From Curtobacterium pusillum (GTDB lineage Bacteria > Actinomycetota > Actinomycetes > Actinomycetales > Microbacteriaceae): DNA of 64,000 nt. The position numbers were made by a program, and so were the translations under genes. The stretch's first letter is position 1; the number at the start of each line of letters is the position of its first letter. The stretch lies in contig NZ_VEIY01000001.1 in the NCBI RefSeq assembly GCF_007680845.1, positions 124,001-188,000 of the forward strand. Reading direction: 5' to 3'. Positions 14,580 to 24,051 of the stretch are shown here, piece by piece. The notes beneath the pieces were generated by a model. That model had not been told where the DNA came from. It ran no database searches and was given only the letters and a program-made list of their open reading frames with translations.

Positions 14580-15683
14580 TCAGCCCTTCTTGGCGAGCGC
14601 CTCGAGGGTGTCGTTGCCCTTGTAGGCCTCGACCGCGTTCTCCTTGGTGACGAGCACCGGGGTCAGCTCGATCGCGGGGACCGTCTTGACGCCGTTGTAG
14701 TTGTTCGTCTTGTCGATCTTCGTGTCGGGCTTGTTGCCCTTCGACAGGTCGGTCACCAGGTCGACGGCCGCCTGGGCCTCTTCGGTGGTGTTCTTGTAGA
14801 TCGTCGAGTACTGCGTGCCCTGCATGATGAGCGGGATGGAGGCGGTCTCCGAGTCCTGCCCGGTCACGACGGGGTTGTCCTTGCCGGCGGCCTTGGTCGC
14901 GGTGAGGATCGCACGGGCGAGGGTGTCGTTCGGCGACAGGACGCCGTCGAGCTTGGTGTCACCCGTGTAGTACTGCGACAGCAGGTCGGTCATGCGCGAC
15001 TGGGCCTTCTGCGCGAGCCAGCCCTGGGTGTTCACCTTCGCGAAGGTGGTCTGACCCGAGGTGACCTTGAGCGTGCCGTCGTCGATCTTCGGCTGCAGGA
15101 CGCTCATCGCGCCGTTGAAGAAGACCGTGGCGTTCGCGTCGTCCGGCGAACCGGCGAAGAGCTCGACGTTGTACGGGCCCGAGCCCTTCTTCTCCTTGAG
15201 GCCCTTGAGGAGCGCGTTGGCCTGGAGCTGGCCGACCTTGTAGTTGTTGAACGCGACGTAGTAGTCGACGTTCTTGGTGTTCAGGATGTTGCGGTCCCAG
15301 GCGATGACGACGGCGCCGGACGCCTTCGCGGACTTGACCTGCGAGGTGAGCTGCGAACCGTCGGCCGCACCGATGATGACGGCCTTCGCACCCTTGGTGA
15401 TCATGCCGGAGATCTGCGACTGCTGGTCCGGGACCGGGCTGCCGGCGTTGGCGTACTGGATGTCGGCCTTGAAGCCGGCGTCCTCGATCGACTTCTTGAA
15501 CGCGGCGCCCGCGAGCACCCAGTTCTGGGAGGTCTTCGCCGGGAGCGCCACGCCGATGAGGTCGCCCTTCTTGATGGTCGCGTCCGAGCCGGAGCCCGAG
15601 TCCGAGCCACGCGACGAGCAGCCGCTGAGGGCCAGGCCCGCGATGAGCGCCAGGCTGAGGCCGGCGACGATCTTCTTGCGCAT
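14580..15683 (-). CDS. chvE: sugar ABC transporter substrate-binding lipoprotein (ChvE type)
   Basis: This 367-residue periplasmic-binding protein of the ribose/xylose class (Peripla_BP_4) has a lipobox ALSGC with Cys22. Landmarks include GVALPAKTSQNWVLAG at the mature start, AIIIGAADGSQL-like and VVIAWDRNILNT segments, and VLSPNDTLARAIL near the hinge. It matches ChvE, the multiple-monosaccharide receptor of the ChvE-GguA-GguB system, better than RbsB. It is the last gene of the operon; a 61-base gap separates it from the permease, which may allow extra expression of the binding protein. Confidence 0.88.
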   Translation of the reverse strand: MRKKIVAGLSLALIAGLALSGCSSRGSDSGSGSDATIKKGDLIGVALPAKTSQNWVLAGAAFKKSIEDAGFKADIQYANAGSPVPDQQSQISGMITKGAKAVIIGAADGSQLTSQVKSAKASGAVVIAWDRNILNTKNVDYYVAFNNYKVGQLQANALLKGLKEKKGSGPYNVELFAGSPDDANATVFFNGAMSVLQPKIDDGTLKVTSGQTTFAKVNTQGWLAQKAQSRMTDLLSQYYTGDTKLDGVLSPNDTLARAILTATKAAGKDNPVVTGQDSETASIPLIMQGTQYSTIYKNTTEEAQAAVDLVTDLSKGNKPDTKIDKTNNYNGVKTVPAIELTPVLVTKENAVEAYKGNDTLEALAKKG

Positions 15684-15744
15684 GTGATTGCTTTCTCTTC
15701 GTTGAGGAGTGGTGGGGCCGGAGCCCCGCTGTGGGTGGTTGGGA

Positions 15745-17037
15745 CTAGGGGAGGGTGACCTTCTCGGGCTGGTCCTCGATGGAACGCGGCTGCTGCGAGG
15801 CCACTGTGTTCTGCTCGGTGTCCTTCCGCTGGAACTGCCGCATCATGCCGCCGATCAGCGACGGACGGCCCTGCGACTTCGAGTAGACGTCGAAGGCGAC
15901 GGCGACGAGCAGGACCAGACCGCGGATGATCTGCACCTTGTTGGACTCGAGGCCCATCAGCTGCAGACCGTTCGACAGGAGCGCCATCACGAGACCACCG
16001 ATGATCGACCCGGAGATCGTGCCGACACCACCGGCGACCGCAGCGCCACCGACGAACACGGCGGCGATCGCGTCGAGCTCCCAGCCGGTGCCGTCAGCGG
16101 GGCCCGAGGCACCCGAGTAGGCGACGAACACCATGCCGGCGATCGCGGCGAGGACCGACATGTTCATCATGACGAAGAAGTTGACCTTCTTCGCGGAGAC
16201 ACCGGACAGGACGGCGGCGCTGGAGTTGCCACCGACCGCGTAGACCTGGCGGCCGAAGATCGTGTTCTTCGTGACGAAGCCGTAGATGATCGTGAGGACA
16301 CCGAGGATGATCGCGACGATCGGGACCGAGGTGCCGACGGGGCCGGCGCCGAACAGGTACGTGGCGACGAGGGTGACGGCGACCAGGACACCGGTGCGGA
16401 CGATCGAGACCCACAGCGGCGGGACCTCGGCCTGCATCTTGCGGCGACGGGCACGGCCACGCGCCTCGATGATGATGAGCGCCGCGATGGTGACGAGACC
16501 GAGCAGGAGCGTGCCGTTGCTGTACCCGAAGTCCGGACCGAAGTCACCGAGGAAGCCGGCGCCGATCGGGGTGTACGCGTCCGGGACGGGGACCGACGTC
16601 GAGTTGCCGATGATCTGGTTCGCACCACGGAAGATGAGCTGACCGGCCAGCGTCACGATGAACGCCGGGACGCGGACGAAGGCGACCCAGAAGCCCTGCC
16701 ACGCACCGATGACCGCGCCGACCGCGAGGCCGAGCAGGATCGCGCCCCACACCGGGAAGTGCCACACCGACATGGACTGCGCCACGATGATGCCGACGAC
16801 CGCGGCGACCGAACCGACCGAGAGGTCGATGTGGCCGGCGATGATCACCATGACCATGCCGAGCGCCAGGATCAGGATGTAGGAGTACTGCAGGAACAGG
16901 TTGATCACGTTCGTGGGCTCGAGGATCAGGCCCTGGGTGGTGATCGAGAAGAAGATCAGGAGCGCGATGAGCGCGATGATCATGCCGTACTGGCCGATGC
17001 TGTTGCCCTTGCCGAACAGCAGTTTCAGGTTCTTCAT
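15745..17037 (-). CDS. gguB: sugar ABC transporter permease (GguB/MmsB type)
   Basis: This 430-residue inner-membrane permease has many hydrophobic helices and the family signatures [20 protein letters not shown] and [25 protein letters not shown] (the EAA-like cytoplasmic loop). A charged cytoplasmic loop ([12 protein letters not shown]) splits the helices, and a hydrophilic tail follows residue 400. Its ATG overlaps the stop of the ATPase gene by four bases. It is longer than RbsC because of the extra central helices typical of GguB/XylH-type permeases. Confidence 0.9.
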   Translation of the reverse strand: MKNLKLLFGKGNSIGQYGMIIALIALLIFFSITTQGLILEPTNVINLFLQYSYILILALGMVMVIIAGHIDLSVGSVAAVVGIIVAQSMSVWHFPVWGAILLGLAVGAVIGAWQGFWVAFVRVPAFIVTLAGQLIFRGANQIIGNSTSVPVPDAYTPIGAGFLGDFGPDFGYSNGTLLLGLVTIAALIIIEARGRARRRKMQAEVPPLWVSIVRTGVLVAVTLVATYLFGAGPVGTSVPIVAIILGVLTIIYGFVTKNTIFGRQVYAVGGNSSAAVLSGVSAKKVNFFVMMNMSVLAAIAGMVFVAYSGASGPADGTGWELDAIAAVFVGGAAVAGGVGTISGSIIGGLVMALLSNGLQLMGLESNKVQIIRGLVLLVAVAFDVYSKSQGRPSLIGGMMRQFQRKDTEQNTVASQQPRSIEDQPEKVTLP

Positions 17038-18626
17038 GAGACGGTGGCGCCCTTCCGCGCGGAGGTCATGCTGCGCATGAGCGATTCTGGGTCGGCCTGG
17101 TCGGCCGGGAGGTCAGCGGTGATCTGGCCCTCGAAGATGGTGTAGATCCGGTCGGACAGCCCGAGCAGCTCCGGGAGCTCGGAGGAGATGAGGATGATGC
17201 CCTTCCCCTCGGCCGCCAGCTGCTGGATGATGCCGTAGATCTCGAACTTGGCCCCGACGTCGATGCCGCGGGTGGGCTCGTCGAGGATGAGGATGTCCGG
17301 GTCGGTGAACATCCACTTGGACAGGACGACCTTCTGCTGGTTCCCGCCGGAGAGCTTCCCGACGTTCTCCTCGACGCTCGGCACCTTCGTGCGGAGCAGC
17401 TTCCGGTACTTCTCGGCGACCGAGTACTCCTCGAGCGAGTCGACGACGCCGGCCTTCGAGATCTTCTTGAGGTCGGCCGCGACGGTCGACCGCTTCACCG
17501 TGTCGAGCAGGTTGAGGCCGAGCGCCTTCCGGTCCTCGGACACGTAGCCGATGCCGTTGTCGATCGCCTGCTGGACGGTGTTCACCTTGATCTCGTGGCC
17601 GTCCTTGAAGACCTGACCACCGAGGAAGGTGCCGTACGAGTGGCCGAAGAGGCTCATCGCGAGCTCGGTGCGACCGGCGCCCATGAGCCCGGCGAACCCG
17701 ACGATCTCGCCGCGCTTCACGTGGAAGTTCGAGCCCTTGCAGACCAGGCGCGAGGAGTCGAGCGGGTGCTGCACGGTCCAGTCGCGGACCTCGAAGAAGG
17801 TCTCACCGATCTTCGGGGTGCGGTCCGGGAACCGGGACTCGAGCGACCGGCCGACCATGCCGCGGATGATGCGGTCCTCGTTGACGCCGTCCGCCTTGAC
17901 GTTGAGCGTCTCGATGGTCTTGCCGTCGCGGATGATCGTGATCTCGTCCGCGATCTGCTCGATCTCGTTGAGCTTGTGGCTGATGATGATGCTCGAGATG
18001 CCCTTGGCCTTCAGCCCGACGATGAGGTCGAGCAGGTGCTGGGAGTCGTTCTCGTTGAGGGCGGCGGTGGGCTCGTCGAGGATGAGGAGCTTGACGTCCT
18101 TGTGGAGCGCCTTCGCGATCTCCACGAGCTGCTGCTTGCCGACGCCGATGTTCTTGATCTGCGTGTCCGGGTCGTCGGCGAGGCCGACGCGGGCCAGGAG
18201 GTCCTGGGCGCGCAGCTGGGCGGCGGTCCAGTCGATCGCACCGAACCGGCTCGGCTCGTTGCCGAGGAACAGGTTCTCGGTGATCGAGAGCTCGGGGATC
18301 AGCGCGAGCTCCTGGTGGATGATCACGATGCCGGCCTGCTCGGACTGCTTGATGTTCGCGAAGCGAACCTCTTCGCCCTCGTAGACGATCTCGCCGGTGT
18401 AGGTGCCGTACGGGTACACACCCGACAGGACCTTCATCAGGGTCGACTTGCCGGCGCCGTTCTCGCCGCAGATCGCGTGGATCTCGCCGGCACGGACGCT
18501 GAGCGAGACGTCGGACAGCGCCTTCACACCAGGGAACTCCTTGGTGATCGAGCGCATCTCGAGGATCGTCTCGGGTGCGGTGATCGACCGGGTCTCGAGG
18601 CCGGTGTCGATCGGGGTTGACGCCAC
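17034..18626 (-). CDS. gguA: sugar ABC transporter ATPase, two-domain (GguA type)
   Basis: This 530-residue duplicated ATPase energises monosaccharide uptake. Domain 1 has Walker [10 protein letters not shown] (54-62), a signature of the form [15 protein letters not shown] and Walker [12 protein letters not shown]. Domain 2 has the degenerate P-loop [23 protein letters not shown] and [16 protein letters not shown]. The degenerate second site is normal for RbsA/MglA/XylG relatives. The GTG at 18626 was chosen because GAAGGAG lies eight bases upstream. It is the first gene of the operon, preceded by a leader of about 150 bases with a LacI operator near its 5' end. Confidence 0.92.
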   Translation of the reverse strand: MASTPIDTGLETRSITAPETILEMRSITKEFPGVKALSDVSLSVRAGEIHAICGENGAGKSTLMKVLSGVYPYGTYTGEIVYEGEEVRFANIKQSEQAGIVIIHQELALIPELSITENLFLGNEPSRFGAIDWTAAQLRAQDLLARVGLADDPDTQIKNIGVGKQQLVEIAKALHKDVKLLILDEPTAALNENDSQHLLDLIVGLKAKGISSIIISHKLNEIEQIADEITIIRDGKTIETLNVKADGVNEDRIIRGMVGRSLESRFPDRTPKIGETFFEVRDWTVQHPLDSSRLVCKGSNFHVKRGEIVGFAGLMGAGRTELAMSLFGHSYGTFLGGQVFKDGHEIKVNTVQQAIDNGIGYVSEDRKALGLNLLDTVKRSTVAADLKKISKAGVVDSLEEYSVAEKYRKLLRTKVPSVEENVGKLSGGNQQKVVLSKWMFTDPDILILDEPTRGIDVGAKFEIYGIIQQLAAEGKGIILISSELPELLGLSDRIYTIFEGQITADLPADQADPESLMRSMTSARKGATVS

Positions 18627-18751
18627 GGTGCATCTCCTTCTGCCGCTGCGATGCGGCAGTCCTTCGGGTGGTTCTGCCAGCGGCACCGAGGGGCGCAGGG
18701 AGTCTGCGTGGACCTCGTTGTCGCGTCCGGTGTCCTGCTGTGTGACGGTCC

Positions 18752-18767
18752 ATGTGACCGTTCACAT
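18752..18767. promoter_or_regulatory. LacI-family operator site 1 (ggu operon)
   Basis: ATGTGACCGTTCACAT is a 16-base near-palindrome located about 10-25 bases downstream of the predicted start of the ggu operon. It matches site 2 (20131-20146) in front of the adjacent LacI gene at 14 of 16 positions. This supports a single repressor acting on both as a roadblock. Confidence 0.72.
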
Positions 18768-18982
18768 CGGCGGAACGGAGGTAATACTACGCACGGCATC
18801 GGCGCGGCTGTCAATTCGGATTGGTCGCGGTTTCGTAACGGCCCGCGCGATCTGGCGGAACCGGGGGCCGCACGTCCCCCGCGTTGGGGTACCGGGGGTG
18901 CGCGCGGGCGGTGGCGGACCGGGTCGGGCGGTGCCGGACCGGGGCGGGTCGGCGGCCTCGTCGTTCGGGGCGTACCTGGTCG

Positions 18983-19027
18983 TTCCGGGCATACCCGGTC
19001 GGAAGTTTCCGCCGGGTACGCCCGGAA
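18983..19027. repeat. palindrome family 2 hairpin (terminator of the LacI gene)
   Basis: Inverted arms (TTCCGGGCATACCCGGTCGG at 18983-19002 and its imperfect complement ending at 19027) form a strong hairpin 50 bases after the LacI stop on the minus strand. Similar elements with core CGGGCGTACCTGGTCG occur at 28497-28800 and 42330-42370. Confidence 0.7.
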
Positions 19028-19075
19028 CCGCTGGGTACGCGGGCGGGCGACGGGTGCGTCCGGGCCCGGGCACGC

Positions 19076-20095
19076 TCAGCGCTTACGAGGGGCGCTCGTC
19101 GACGCCCGCACCACGAGCTGCGGCACGATGTCGATCGGCCGGAGCACCTCGTCGTCCCCGGGCAGCAGCAGGTCCACGCACCGGCGACCGAGCTCGGCGA
19201 AGTCGACCTGCACGGTGGTGAGCGGCGGCCAGAAGTGCTTCGCCTCGGGGATGTCGTCGTAGCCCACCACCGACAGGTCACCGGGGACGTCGAGCCCGTA
19301 CGACCGCGCGGCGTGCACCACGCCCAGCGCCATCGCGTCGTTCGAGCAGAAGATCGCGGTGCAGTCCCGCCAGCGCAGGAGCTCCCGGCCGGCGTGGTAC
19401 CCGAAGTCCGCGGACCAGTCCCCGAGGATCGGCGGCGCCACGGGCATGTCCCGGTCGGACATGGCGCGGAGGAAGCCCTGCATCCTGGCGTCCGCCTCGA
19501 TCCAGTCCTGCGGCCCGGCGATGTGCCGGATGTACTCGTGGCCGAGGTCGAGCAGGTGCTCGGTCGCCAGGCGTGCGCCCTCCATCTGGTCCACCCAGAG
19601 CGCCGTCGGGTCCTCGCCGACGCTCGAACGCATGGTGACGTAGGGCGTGCGGATGCCGAGCTCCTCGATGAGGTCGAACACGCGCTGCTGCGGCGCGATC
19701 ACGACGATCCCCTCGACGTCCTGGTCGAGCAGGTGCCCGAGGCCGTCGCGCACCGCGGTGTCGGTCGGTTCCGCGATGTTCGCCGTCGTCACCGAGTAGC
19801 CCCGGCTGACGGCGGCGTCCTCGATCGCCTGCATCGTCACCGCCGGCCCGTAGTGCGACCGCTGCGCCGTGAGCACGCCGATCGTCCGGGTCCGGCTGGT
19901 GACCAGCGCGCGTGCGGCCCGGTTCGGCCGGTACTGCAGCTGTTCCATCGCAGCCAGGACGCGATCACGCGTCTCCGCCCGGATCGCGTCCGAGTTGTTG
20001 AGGACCCGCGACACGGTCTGGTGCGACACGCCTGCGACCCGCGCGACGTCGCGGATGCTGGGCGACCGCGGTTGCTGTGTCCGCGTCGACGCCAT
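19076..20095 (-). CDS. LacI-family transcriptional regulator of the ggu/chvE sugar operon
   Basis: This is a 339-residue repressor. The N-terminal HTH (SIRDVARVAGVSHQTVSRVLNNS, about 13-35) and hinge helix (RPNRAARALVTSRT) are followed by a sugar-binding core ending near PLTTVQVDFAELGRRCVDLLL. Effector-pocket residues cannot be assigned, but the neighbour transporter predicts a monosaccharide. Two near-identical 16-base palindromes lie downstream of its own promoter and of the ggu promoter, so auto-repression plus operon control is likely. Confidence 0.9.
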   Translation of the reverse strand: MASTRTQQPRSPSIRDVARVAGVSHQTVSRVLNNSDAIRAETRDRVLAAMEQLQYRPNRAARALVTSRTRTIGVLTAQRSHYGPAVTMQAIEDAAVSRGYSVTTANIAEPTDTAVRDGLGHLLDQDVEGIVVIAPQQRVFDLIEELGIRTPYVTMRSSVGEDPTALWVDQMEGARLATEHLLDLGHEYIRHIAGPQDWIEADARMQGFLRAMSDRDMPVAPPILGDWSADFGYHAGRELLRWRDCTAIFCSNDAMALGVVHAARSYGLDVPGDLSVVGYDDIPEAKHFWPPLTTVQVDFAELGRRCVDLLLPGDDEVLRPIDIVPQLVVRASTSAPRKR

Positions 20096-20199
20096 TGCTA
20101 CTCGTTCCCGCCCGGGGCCGTGGCACGCCCATGTGCACGTTCACATTCCGAGCCAGATCATTATGCACGCCTGGGACGTCCGCGCCACCTGAGTCCGGG
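20096..20199 (-). promoter_or_regulatory. LacI gene promoter with operator site 2
   Basis: On the minus strand a CATAAT -10 (20160-20165) is followed by the palindrome ATGTGCACGTTCACAT at 20131-20146, about 5-20 bases after the expected start site. The layout repeats that of the ggu operon promoter. Confidence 0.65.
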
Positions 20200-21249
20200 C
20201 TAGAGCCAGTTCCGCTTCCGGAACCAGACCCACAGGATGCCCATGAGCAGGAGCATCCCGAGGATCGCCACCGGGTACCCGAACCGCCAGTGCAGCTCGG
20301 GTATGTCGTCGAAGTTCATCCCGTAGACCCCCGCGATGAGCCCGGGCGCGAACAGGATCGCCGCCCACGACGAGATCTTCTTGACCTCCTCGCCCTGCCG
20401 GTGCGCGGCACGTGCCAGCTGGCGGCTCTCCTCCCCCTGCGCGAGGCTCGCGCTCGTCATCCGGCGCATCGCCTCGTTCTGCTCCTGCGAGACCAGGGTG
20501 GCGTGGAGCGTCAGCGCGTTCTCCAGGAGCGCGCGGAAGGAGTCGACCCGCTCCGTGACCCGCAGGGCGTGGTCGAGGACGTTCCGCAGACGGTGCTGGA
20601 CCTCCTCGTCGACGCCGTACTTGTCGGCACCGCGGAGCAGTCCGGTGACCATCGCGGGCACCGGGGTGGTCGCGCGCTGGAAGGCCAGGACCTCGCTGAG
20701 CAGCTGGTAGATCCGCTTCGAGACGCCCGGGTCGACCTGGCCGGCGAACAGCTGGTCCTCGATCTCGTCGATCTCGTCCTGCAGGACCTCGACGACCGGG
20801 GCGTAGCCGTCGACGACCTCGTCGAGCACCGCCGCCGTGATCGCCTCGGACCCGCGGGCGAGGAACTCCGGGTCGGCCTCGCACCGAGCGCGCAGTGCCG
20901 CGAGGTCGGGCCGAGCGGCGTGCCGGACGCTCACGACGAAGCGGGCGCCGACGAAGAGGTGCACCTCGCCGAAGCGCACCTCGGCGGCGGTGCGGTCGTA
21001 CCAGGCCGGCCGGAGGACGAGGAAGAGCGTGTCGCCGTACCGCTCCAGCTTCGCGCGCTGGTGTCCCTTGCGGGCGTCCTCCACCGCGTTCTCGTGCAGG
21101 TCGAACTCGGTGGCGACGGCGTCGAGCTCGGACGGGTCGGGGCGGAGCAGGCCGATCCAGGCGAGGCCGTCCCGCGTGGGGTGCGACAGGGTCGACGGTG
21201 ACTCGACGCGACGTCCTCCGACGTAGACCGCGTTGTCGATCAGTGCCAT
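20200..21249 (-). CDS. corA: CorA-family Mg2+ (divalent cation) channel
   Basis: This 349-residue protein has the CorA plan: a soluble N-terminal funnel (about 1-285) with long helices, then two C-terminal membrane helices. The first ends in the selectivity motif Y-G-M-N-F (GVYGMNFDDIPEL), the second is YPVAILGMLLLMGILWVWF, and a basic tail KRNWL follows. It should form pentameric Mg2+ channels in the membrane. The ATG has GGAAGGAG eight bases upstream. A leader of about 200 bases separates it from a possible promoter. Confidence 0.92.
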   Translation of the reverse strand: MALIDNAVYVGGRRVESPSTLSHPTRDGLAWIGLLRPDPSELDAVATEFDLHENAVEDARKGHQRAKLERYGDTLFLVLRPAWYDRTAAEVRFGEVHLFVGARFVVSVRHAARPDLAALRARCEADPEFLARGSEAITAAVLDEVVDGYAPVVEVLQDEIDEIEDQLFAGQVDPGVSKRIYQLLSEVLAFQRATTPVPAMVTGLLRGADKYGVDEEVQHRLRNVLDHALRVTERVDSFRALLENALTLHATLVSQEQNEAMRRMTSASLAQGEESRQLARAAHRQGEEVKKISSWAAILFAPGLIAGVYGMNFDDIPELHWRFGYPVAILGMLLLMGILWVWFRKRNWL

Positions 21250-21514
21250 GTCCGTGCTCCTTCCGGGAGCAGGCTGGCGCGACGTCCCCGGGGGACCCGG
21301 GGCAGGCGTGGTTCAGCGAACGGGCACGGCGACGACCGTCAGGGGCGGCCGGCCCGATCGAGGATGGTCACCCGACATCGCGCCTCACCTGCTCTCCTGC
21401 GTCCGTCGCGGCCGCGGTGTGCGCCCGCGTGGCCACGCCCGTGGCCGAGGGGCCACACTACTCGCCGGTCCGGAGCGCGTCGACCACGGAGCACACGGCC
21501 CGACGAGTCGGGGG
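21250..21514 (-). promoter_or_regulatory. corA leader region, possible structured 5' UTR
   Basis: A TAGTGT -10 on the minus strand (21455-21460) would give a leader of about 200 bases. It contains the word CAGGTGAGGC and, shortly before the ribosome site, a strong hairpin CCCCGGG/CCCGGGG with a three-base loop (about 21284-21302). Mg2+ sensing is an obvious idea, but the sequence does not match the M-box consensus well enough to name it. Confidence 0.35.
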
Positions 21515-22057
21515 TCAGCGGGTGATGTGCAGGTCCGCCGCGGCCAGCTCGCTCAGCTGCCACCCGAGCCACGGGCTCCACGCGAAGGGCGCCCCCTCGA
21601 CCGAGGCGAACAGGGCGTCCTCGGAGACCCAGGCGTACTCGGCGACCTCGTCGTCCGCGGGGGCCGGAACGTCGTCGGTGACCGCGCGGTACACCGGGCA
21701 CACCTCGTTCTCGACGATGCCGGAGGCGTCCACCGCGCGGTACCGGAAGTCGGGCAGCACGAGCTCGACGTCGCGCACGGTGATGCCCAGCTCGCGGGAC
21801 GCCCGACGGGCGATGGCGTCCTCGAAGGACTCGTCCGGCCCCGGGTGGCCGCAGAAGGTGTTCGTCCAGACCCCCGGCCAGGTCTTCTTCGACAGCGCAC
21901 GACGGGTCACCAGGACGTCGCCGTCGGTGTTCCGCACGTGGCACGAGAACGCGAGGTGGAGGGGCGTGTGGTCGGTGTGCACCGTGAACTTGTCCGCTGT
22001 GCCGATCGGGGTACGGTCGTCGGCCAGAAGCACCACGGTTTCAGGGAATGTGCTCAT
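21515..22057 (-). CDS. idi: isopentenyl-diphosphate delta-isomerase, type I
   Basis: This 180-residue Nudix-fold enzyme interconverts IPP and DMAPP, feeding the neighbouring carotenoid operon. The catalytic Cys69 lies in TNTFCGHP and the catalytic Glu116 in GIVENEVCPVYRA, matching C67 and E116 of E. coli Idi. A Nudix-like stretch PDESFEDAIARRASRELGI is also visible. It is divergent from crtE with 21 bases between the two start codons. A start two codons upstream (22063) is also possible. Confidence 0.95.
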   Translation of the reverse strand: MSTFPETVVLLADDRTPIGTADKFTVHTDHTPLHLAFSCHVRNTDGDVLVTRRALSKKTWPGVWTNTFCGHPGPDESFEDAIARRASRELGITVRDVELVLPDFRYRAVDASGIVENEVCPVYRAVTDDVPAPADDEVAEYAWVSEDALFASVEGAPFAWSPWLGWQLSELAAADLHITR

Positions 22058-22078
22058 CTGCATCGATAGGTTAGGCCA
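22058..22078. promoter_or_regulatory. compact divergent promoter of idi and crtE
   Basis: Only 21 bases separate the idi and crtE starts. TAGGTT (22067-22072) lies exactly six bases before the crtE ATG, a leaderless -10. The opposite strand offers TAACCT in the same place for idi. The two promoters therefore overlap and each extends into the other gene's coding region. Confidence 0.6.
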
Positions 22079-23137
22079 ATGAGCGAGGAAGCGGCCACCG
22101 TGGCGCACATCGACCTCGCGCTCGTGGACGACTGCCTCGAGCGCTTCTTCGCCGTGTCGTCCGCGCGTGCCGAGCGCTACGGCCGCCCCTCCGAGGAGCT
22201 CTGGCGGGTGCTCCGCAAGGCGAGCATGGGCGGCAAGCGCTTCCGTCCCCGCATGGTCCTCACCGCGTACGCGGGCCTCGGCGGCGCGGACCCGCACGCC
22301 GCCGCGAACGTCGGCGCCGCCTACGAGCTGCTGCACACCGCGCTGGTCGTGCACGACGACGTCATCGACCGTGACTGGTCCCGCCGCGGCCAGCCGAACG
22401 TCGCCGGGTCCTTCCGCGACACCGGGACGACCGGCGGGCTGCCGCTCCCCACCGCCGAGCACCGGGGGATGAGCGCCGCCGTGATCGCCGGGGACCTCGC
22501 GCTCGCCGCCGCCCCGCGCTTCATCGAGTCGTCCGGCGTCACCGGCGAACGACGGGTCCGGCTGCTCGAGATCCTCGACGAAGCCGTGTTCGCGAGCGCC
22601 GCGGGCGAGATGGCCGACGTCGACCTGGCCCTCGGTGTGATGCCGACCGTGGACGAGGTCCTGCAGATGGAGCGTGCGAAGACGAGCGTGTACTCGTTCG
22701 AGGCGCCGCTGCAGTCCGGTGCCGTCCTGGCCGGCGCGTCGGAGCCGGTCGTCGCCGCGCTCGGCGCCTTCGGTCGGGAGATCGGCATCGCCTACCAGAT
22801 CGTCGACGACCTCCTCGGCGTCTTCGGTGACGAGACGACGACCGGCAAGAGCGTGCTCGGCGACCTCCGTGAGGGCAAGCGCACCATGCTCATCGCACAC
22901 GCGGCGACGACCGAGTGCTGGCCCGACATCGCCCCGTACCTCGGCGACCCGGACCTCACCGAGGAGCGCGCGACCGAACTCCGTGCGACCCTGGTCACCT
23001 GCGGAGCCCGCGCGGCCGCGGAAGCGCGGATCGCCGACCACGCAGCACTCGCCCGTGCCGAGCTCGCCGGACTGCCGTACGACCTCGCCGACCGCCTGGA
23101 GGGCCTCGTGACCGAACTCGTGGAGCGCGCCCGGTGA
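22079..23137 (+). CDS. crtE: geranylgeranyl diphosphate synthase
   Basis: This 352-residue trans-prenyltransferase makes the C20 (or longer) precursor for phytoene. The first aspartate-rich motif is DDVID (93-97, in VVHDDVIDRDW) and the second is DDLLGVFGD near residue 241. GGKRFRPRMVL is the IPP-binding segment. The missing extra residues between the aspartates are typical of actinobacterial GGPP synthases. It is the first gene of six overlapping crt genes, and its stop overlaps the crtB GTG. Confidence 0.93.
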   Translation: MSEEAATVAHIDLALVDDCLERFFAVSSARAERYGRPSEELWRVLRKASMGGKRFRPRMVLTAYAGLGGADPHAAANVGAAYELLHTALVVHDDVIDRDWSRRGQPNVAGSFRDTGTTGGLPLPTAEHRGMSAAVIAGDLALAAAPRFIESSGVTGERRVRLLEILDEAVFASAAGEMADVDLALGVMPTVDEVLQMERAKTSVYSFEAPLQSGAVLAGASEPVVAALGAFGREIGIAYQIVDDLLGVFGDETTTGKSVLGDLREGKRTMLIAHAATTECWPDIAPYLGDPDLTEERATELRATLVTCGARAAAEARIADHAALARAELAGLPYDLADRLEGLVTELVERAR

Positions 23138-24051
23138 GCCAGAGCACCACCACGCGTCTGCCCCTGTACGACGCGACGGCCGAGGCCGCCTCCGGCGTCG
23201 TCATCGAGCGGTACTCGACGTCGTTCGGGCTGGCCAGCCGCCTGCTCACGAAGGACACCCGCGAGCACATCCGCAACGTCTACGCCCTCGTCCGGGTCGC
23301 CGACGAGGTGGTCGACGGCCCCGCGACCGAGGCCGGTCTCGACCACGACCTGGCGCGGATCGTCCTCGACGAGCTCGAGGCCGACACCGAACGGGCGATT
23401 GACCTCGGCTTCTCGGTGAACCCGGTCGTGCACGCGTTCGCACGGTCGGCCCGGGTCACCGGGTTCGGCCCGGAGCTGACGCGGCCCTTCTTCGCGTCGA
23501 TGCGCATGGACCTCGAGCGGACCGAGCACGACCAGGAGTCGTTCGACCGTTACGTGTACGGCTCCGCCGAGGTCGTCGGCCTGATGTGCCTCCGCGCGTT
23601 CGTGTACCGCGCCGGACGGCCGACGTTCGACGACACCGTGCTCGTCGACGGCGCCCGTGCGCTCGGGGCAGCGTTCCAGAAGGTGAACTTCCTCCGCGAC
23701 CTGCACGCCGACTTCGAGGTCCTCGGCCGCTCGTACTTCCCGGGCGTCGACCTCCGCACCTTCGACGAGGCGACGAAGGACCGGCTGGTCGACGACGTCC
23801 AGTCCGACCTCGACCGCGCCGCCCGGACGATCCGGTTGCTGCCCGCTGACGCCCGGAACGCCGTCGGGCTCGCCCACGCGCTGTTCCAGGAGCTCAACGA
23901 CCGCATCGCGGCGACACCGGCCCCGCGGCTCATCACGACCCGGGTCCGCGTCCCGAACCCGGTCAAGGCGCGGTTGGCCGCGCAGGTGCTCGCCGGACGT
24001 GCGCCGCTGCGGTCGCGCGCGACCCACCACCGGACTGGAGGCGCGGTATGA
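23134..24051 (+). CDS. crtB: phytoene synthase
   Basis: This 305-residue squalene/phytoene synthase condenses two GGPP to phytoene. Motifs are YSTSFGLASRLL at the start, the first Asp-rich site RVADEVVD, FFASMRMDLE, YVYGSAEVVGLMC, and the second site with LGAAFQKVNFLRDLHADFEVLGRSYFP. It starts at a GTG inside the crtE stop. The last codons and the crtI start lie within a GGAGGCGCG palindrome. Confidence 0.93.
   Translation: MSQSTTTRLPLYDATAEAASGVVIERYSTSFGLASRLLTKDTREHIRNVYALVRVADEVVDGPATEAGLDHDLARIVLDELEADTERAIDLGFSVNPVVHAFARSARVTGFGPELTRPFFASMRMDLERTEHDQESFDRYVYGSAEVVGLMCLRAFVYRAGRPTFDDTVLVDGARALGAAFQKVNFLRDLHADFEVLGRSYFPGVDLRTFDEATKDRLVDDVQSDLDRAARTIRLLPADARNAVGLAHALFQELNDRIAATPAPRLITTRVRVPNPVKARLAAQVLAGRAPLRSRATHHRTGGAV

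Larger units (their letters stand above)
18627..19075 (-). promoter_or_regulatory. control region of the ggu/chvE operon
   Basis: This 449-base gap has no gene. On the minus strand it carries a -35 TTGACA (18809-18814) and a -10 TAGTAT (18784-18789) with a 19-base spacer. An operator-like palindrome at 18752-18767 falls just after the predicted start site. A leader of about 150 bases then runs to the GTG. Upstream of the promoter lie a GC-rich stretch of GGCGGACCGGG-like repeats (about 18850-18960) and the hairpin that ends the lacI-type gene. Confidence 0.7.

Noticed and set aside
21250..21460. Named M-box (ykoK) riboswitch before corA
   Set aside because: Only the short GGTGAGGC-like word resembles the M-box. 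The other conserved blocks are missing, so I keep it as an unnamed leader.
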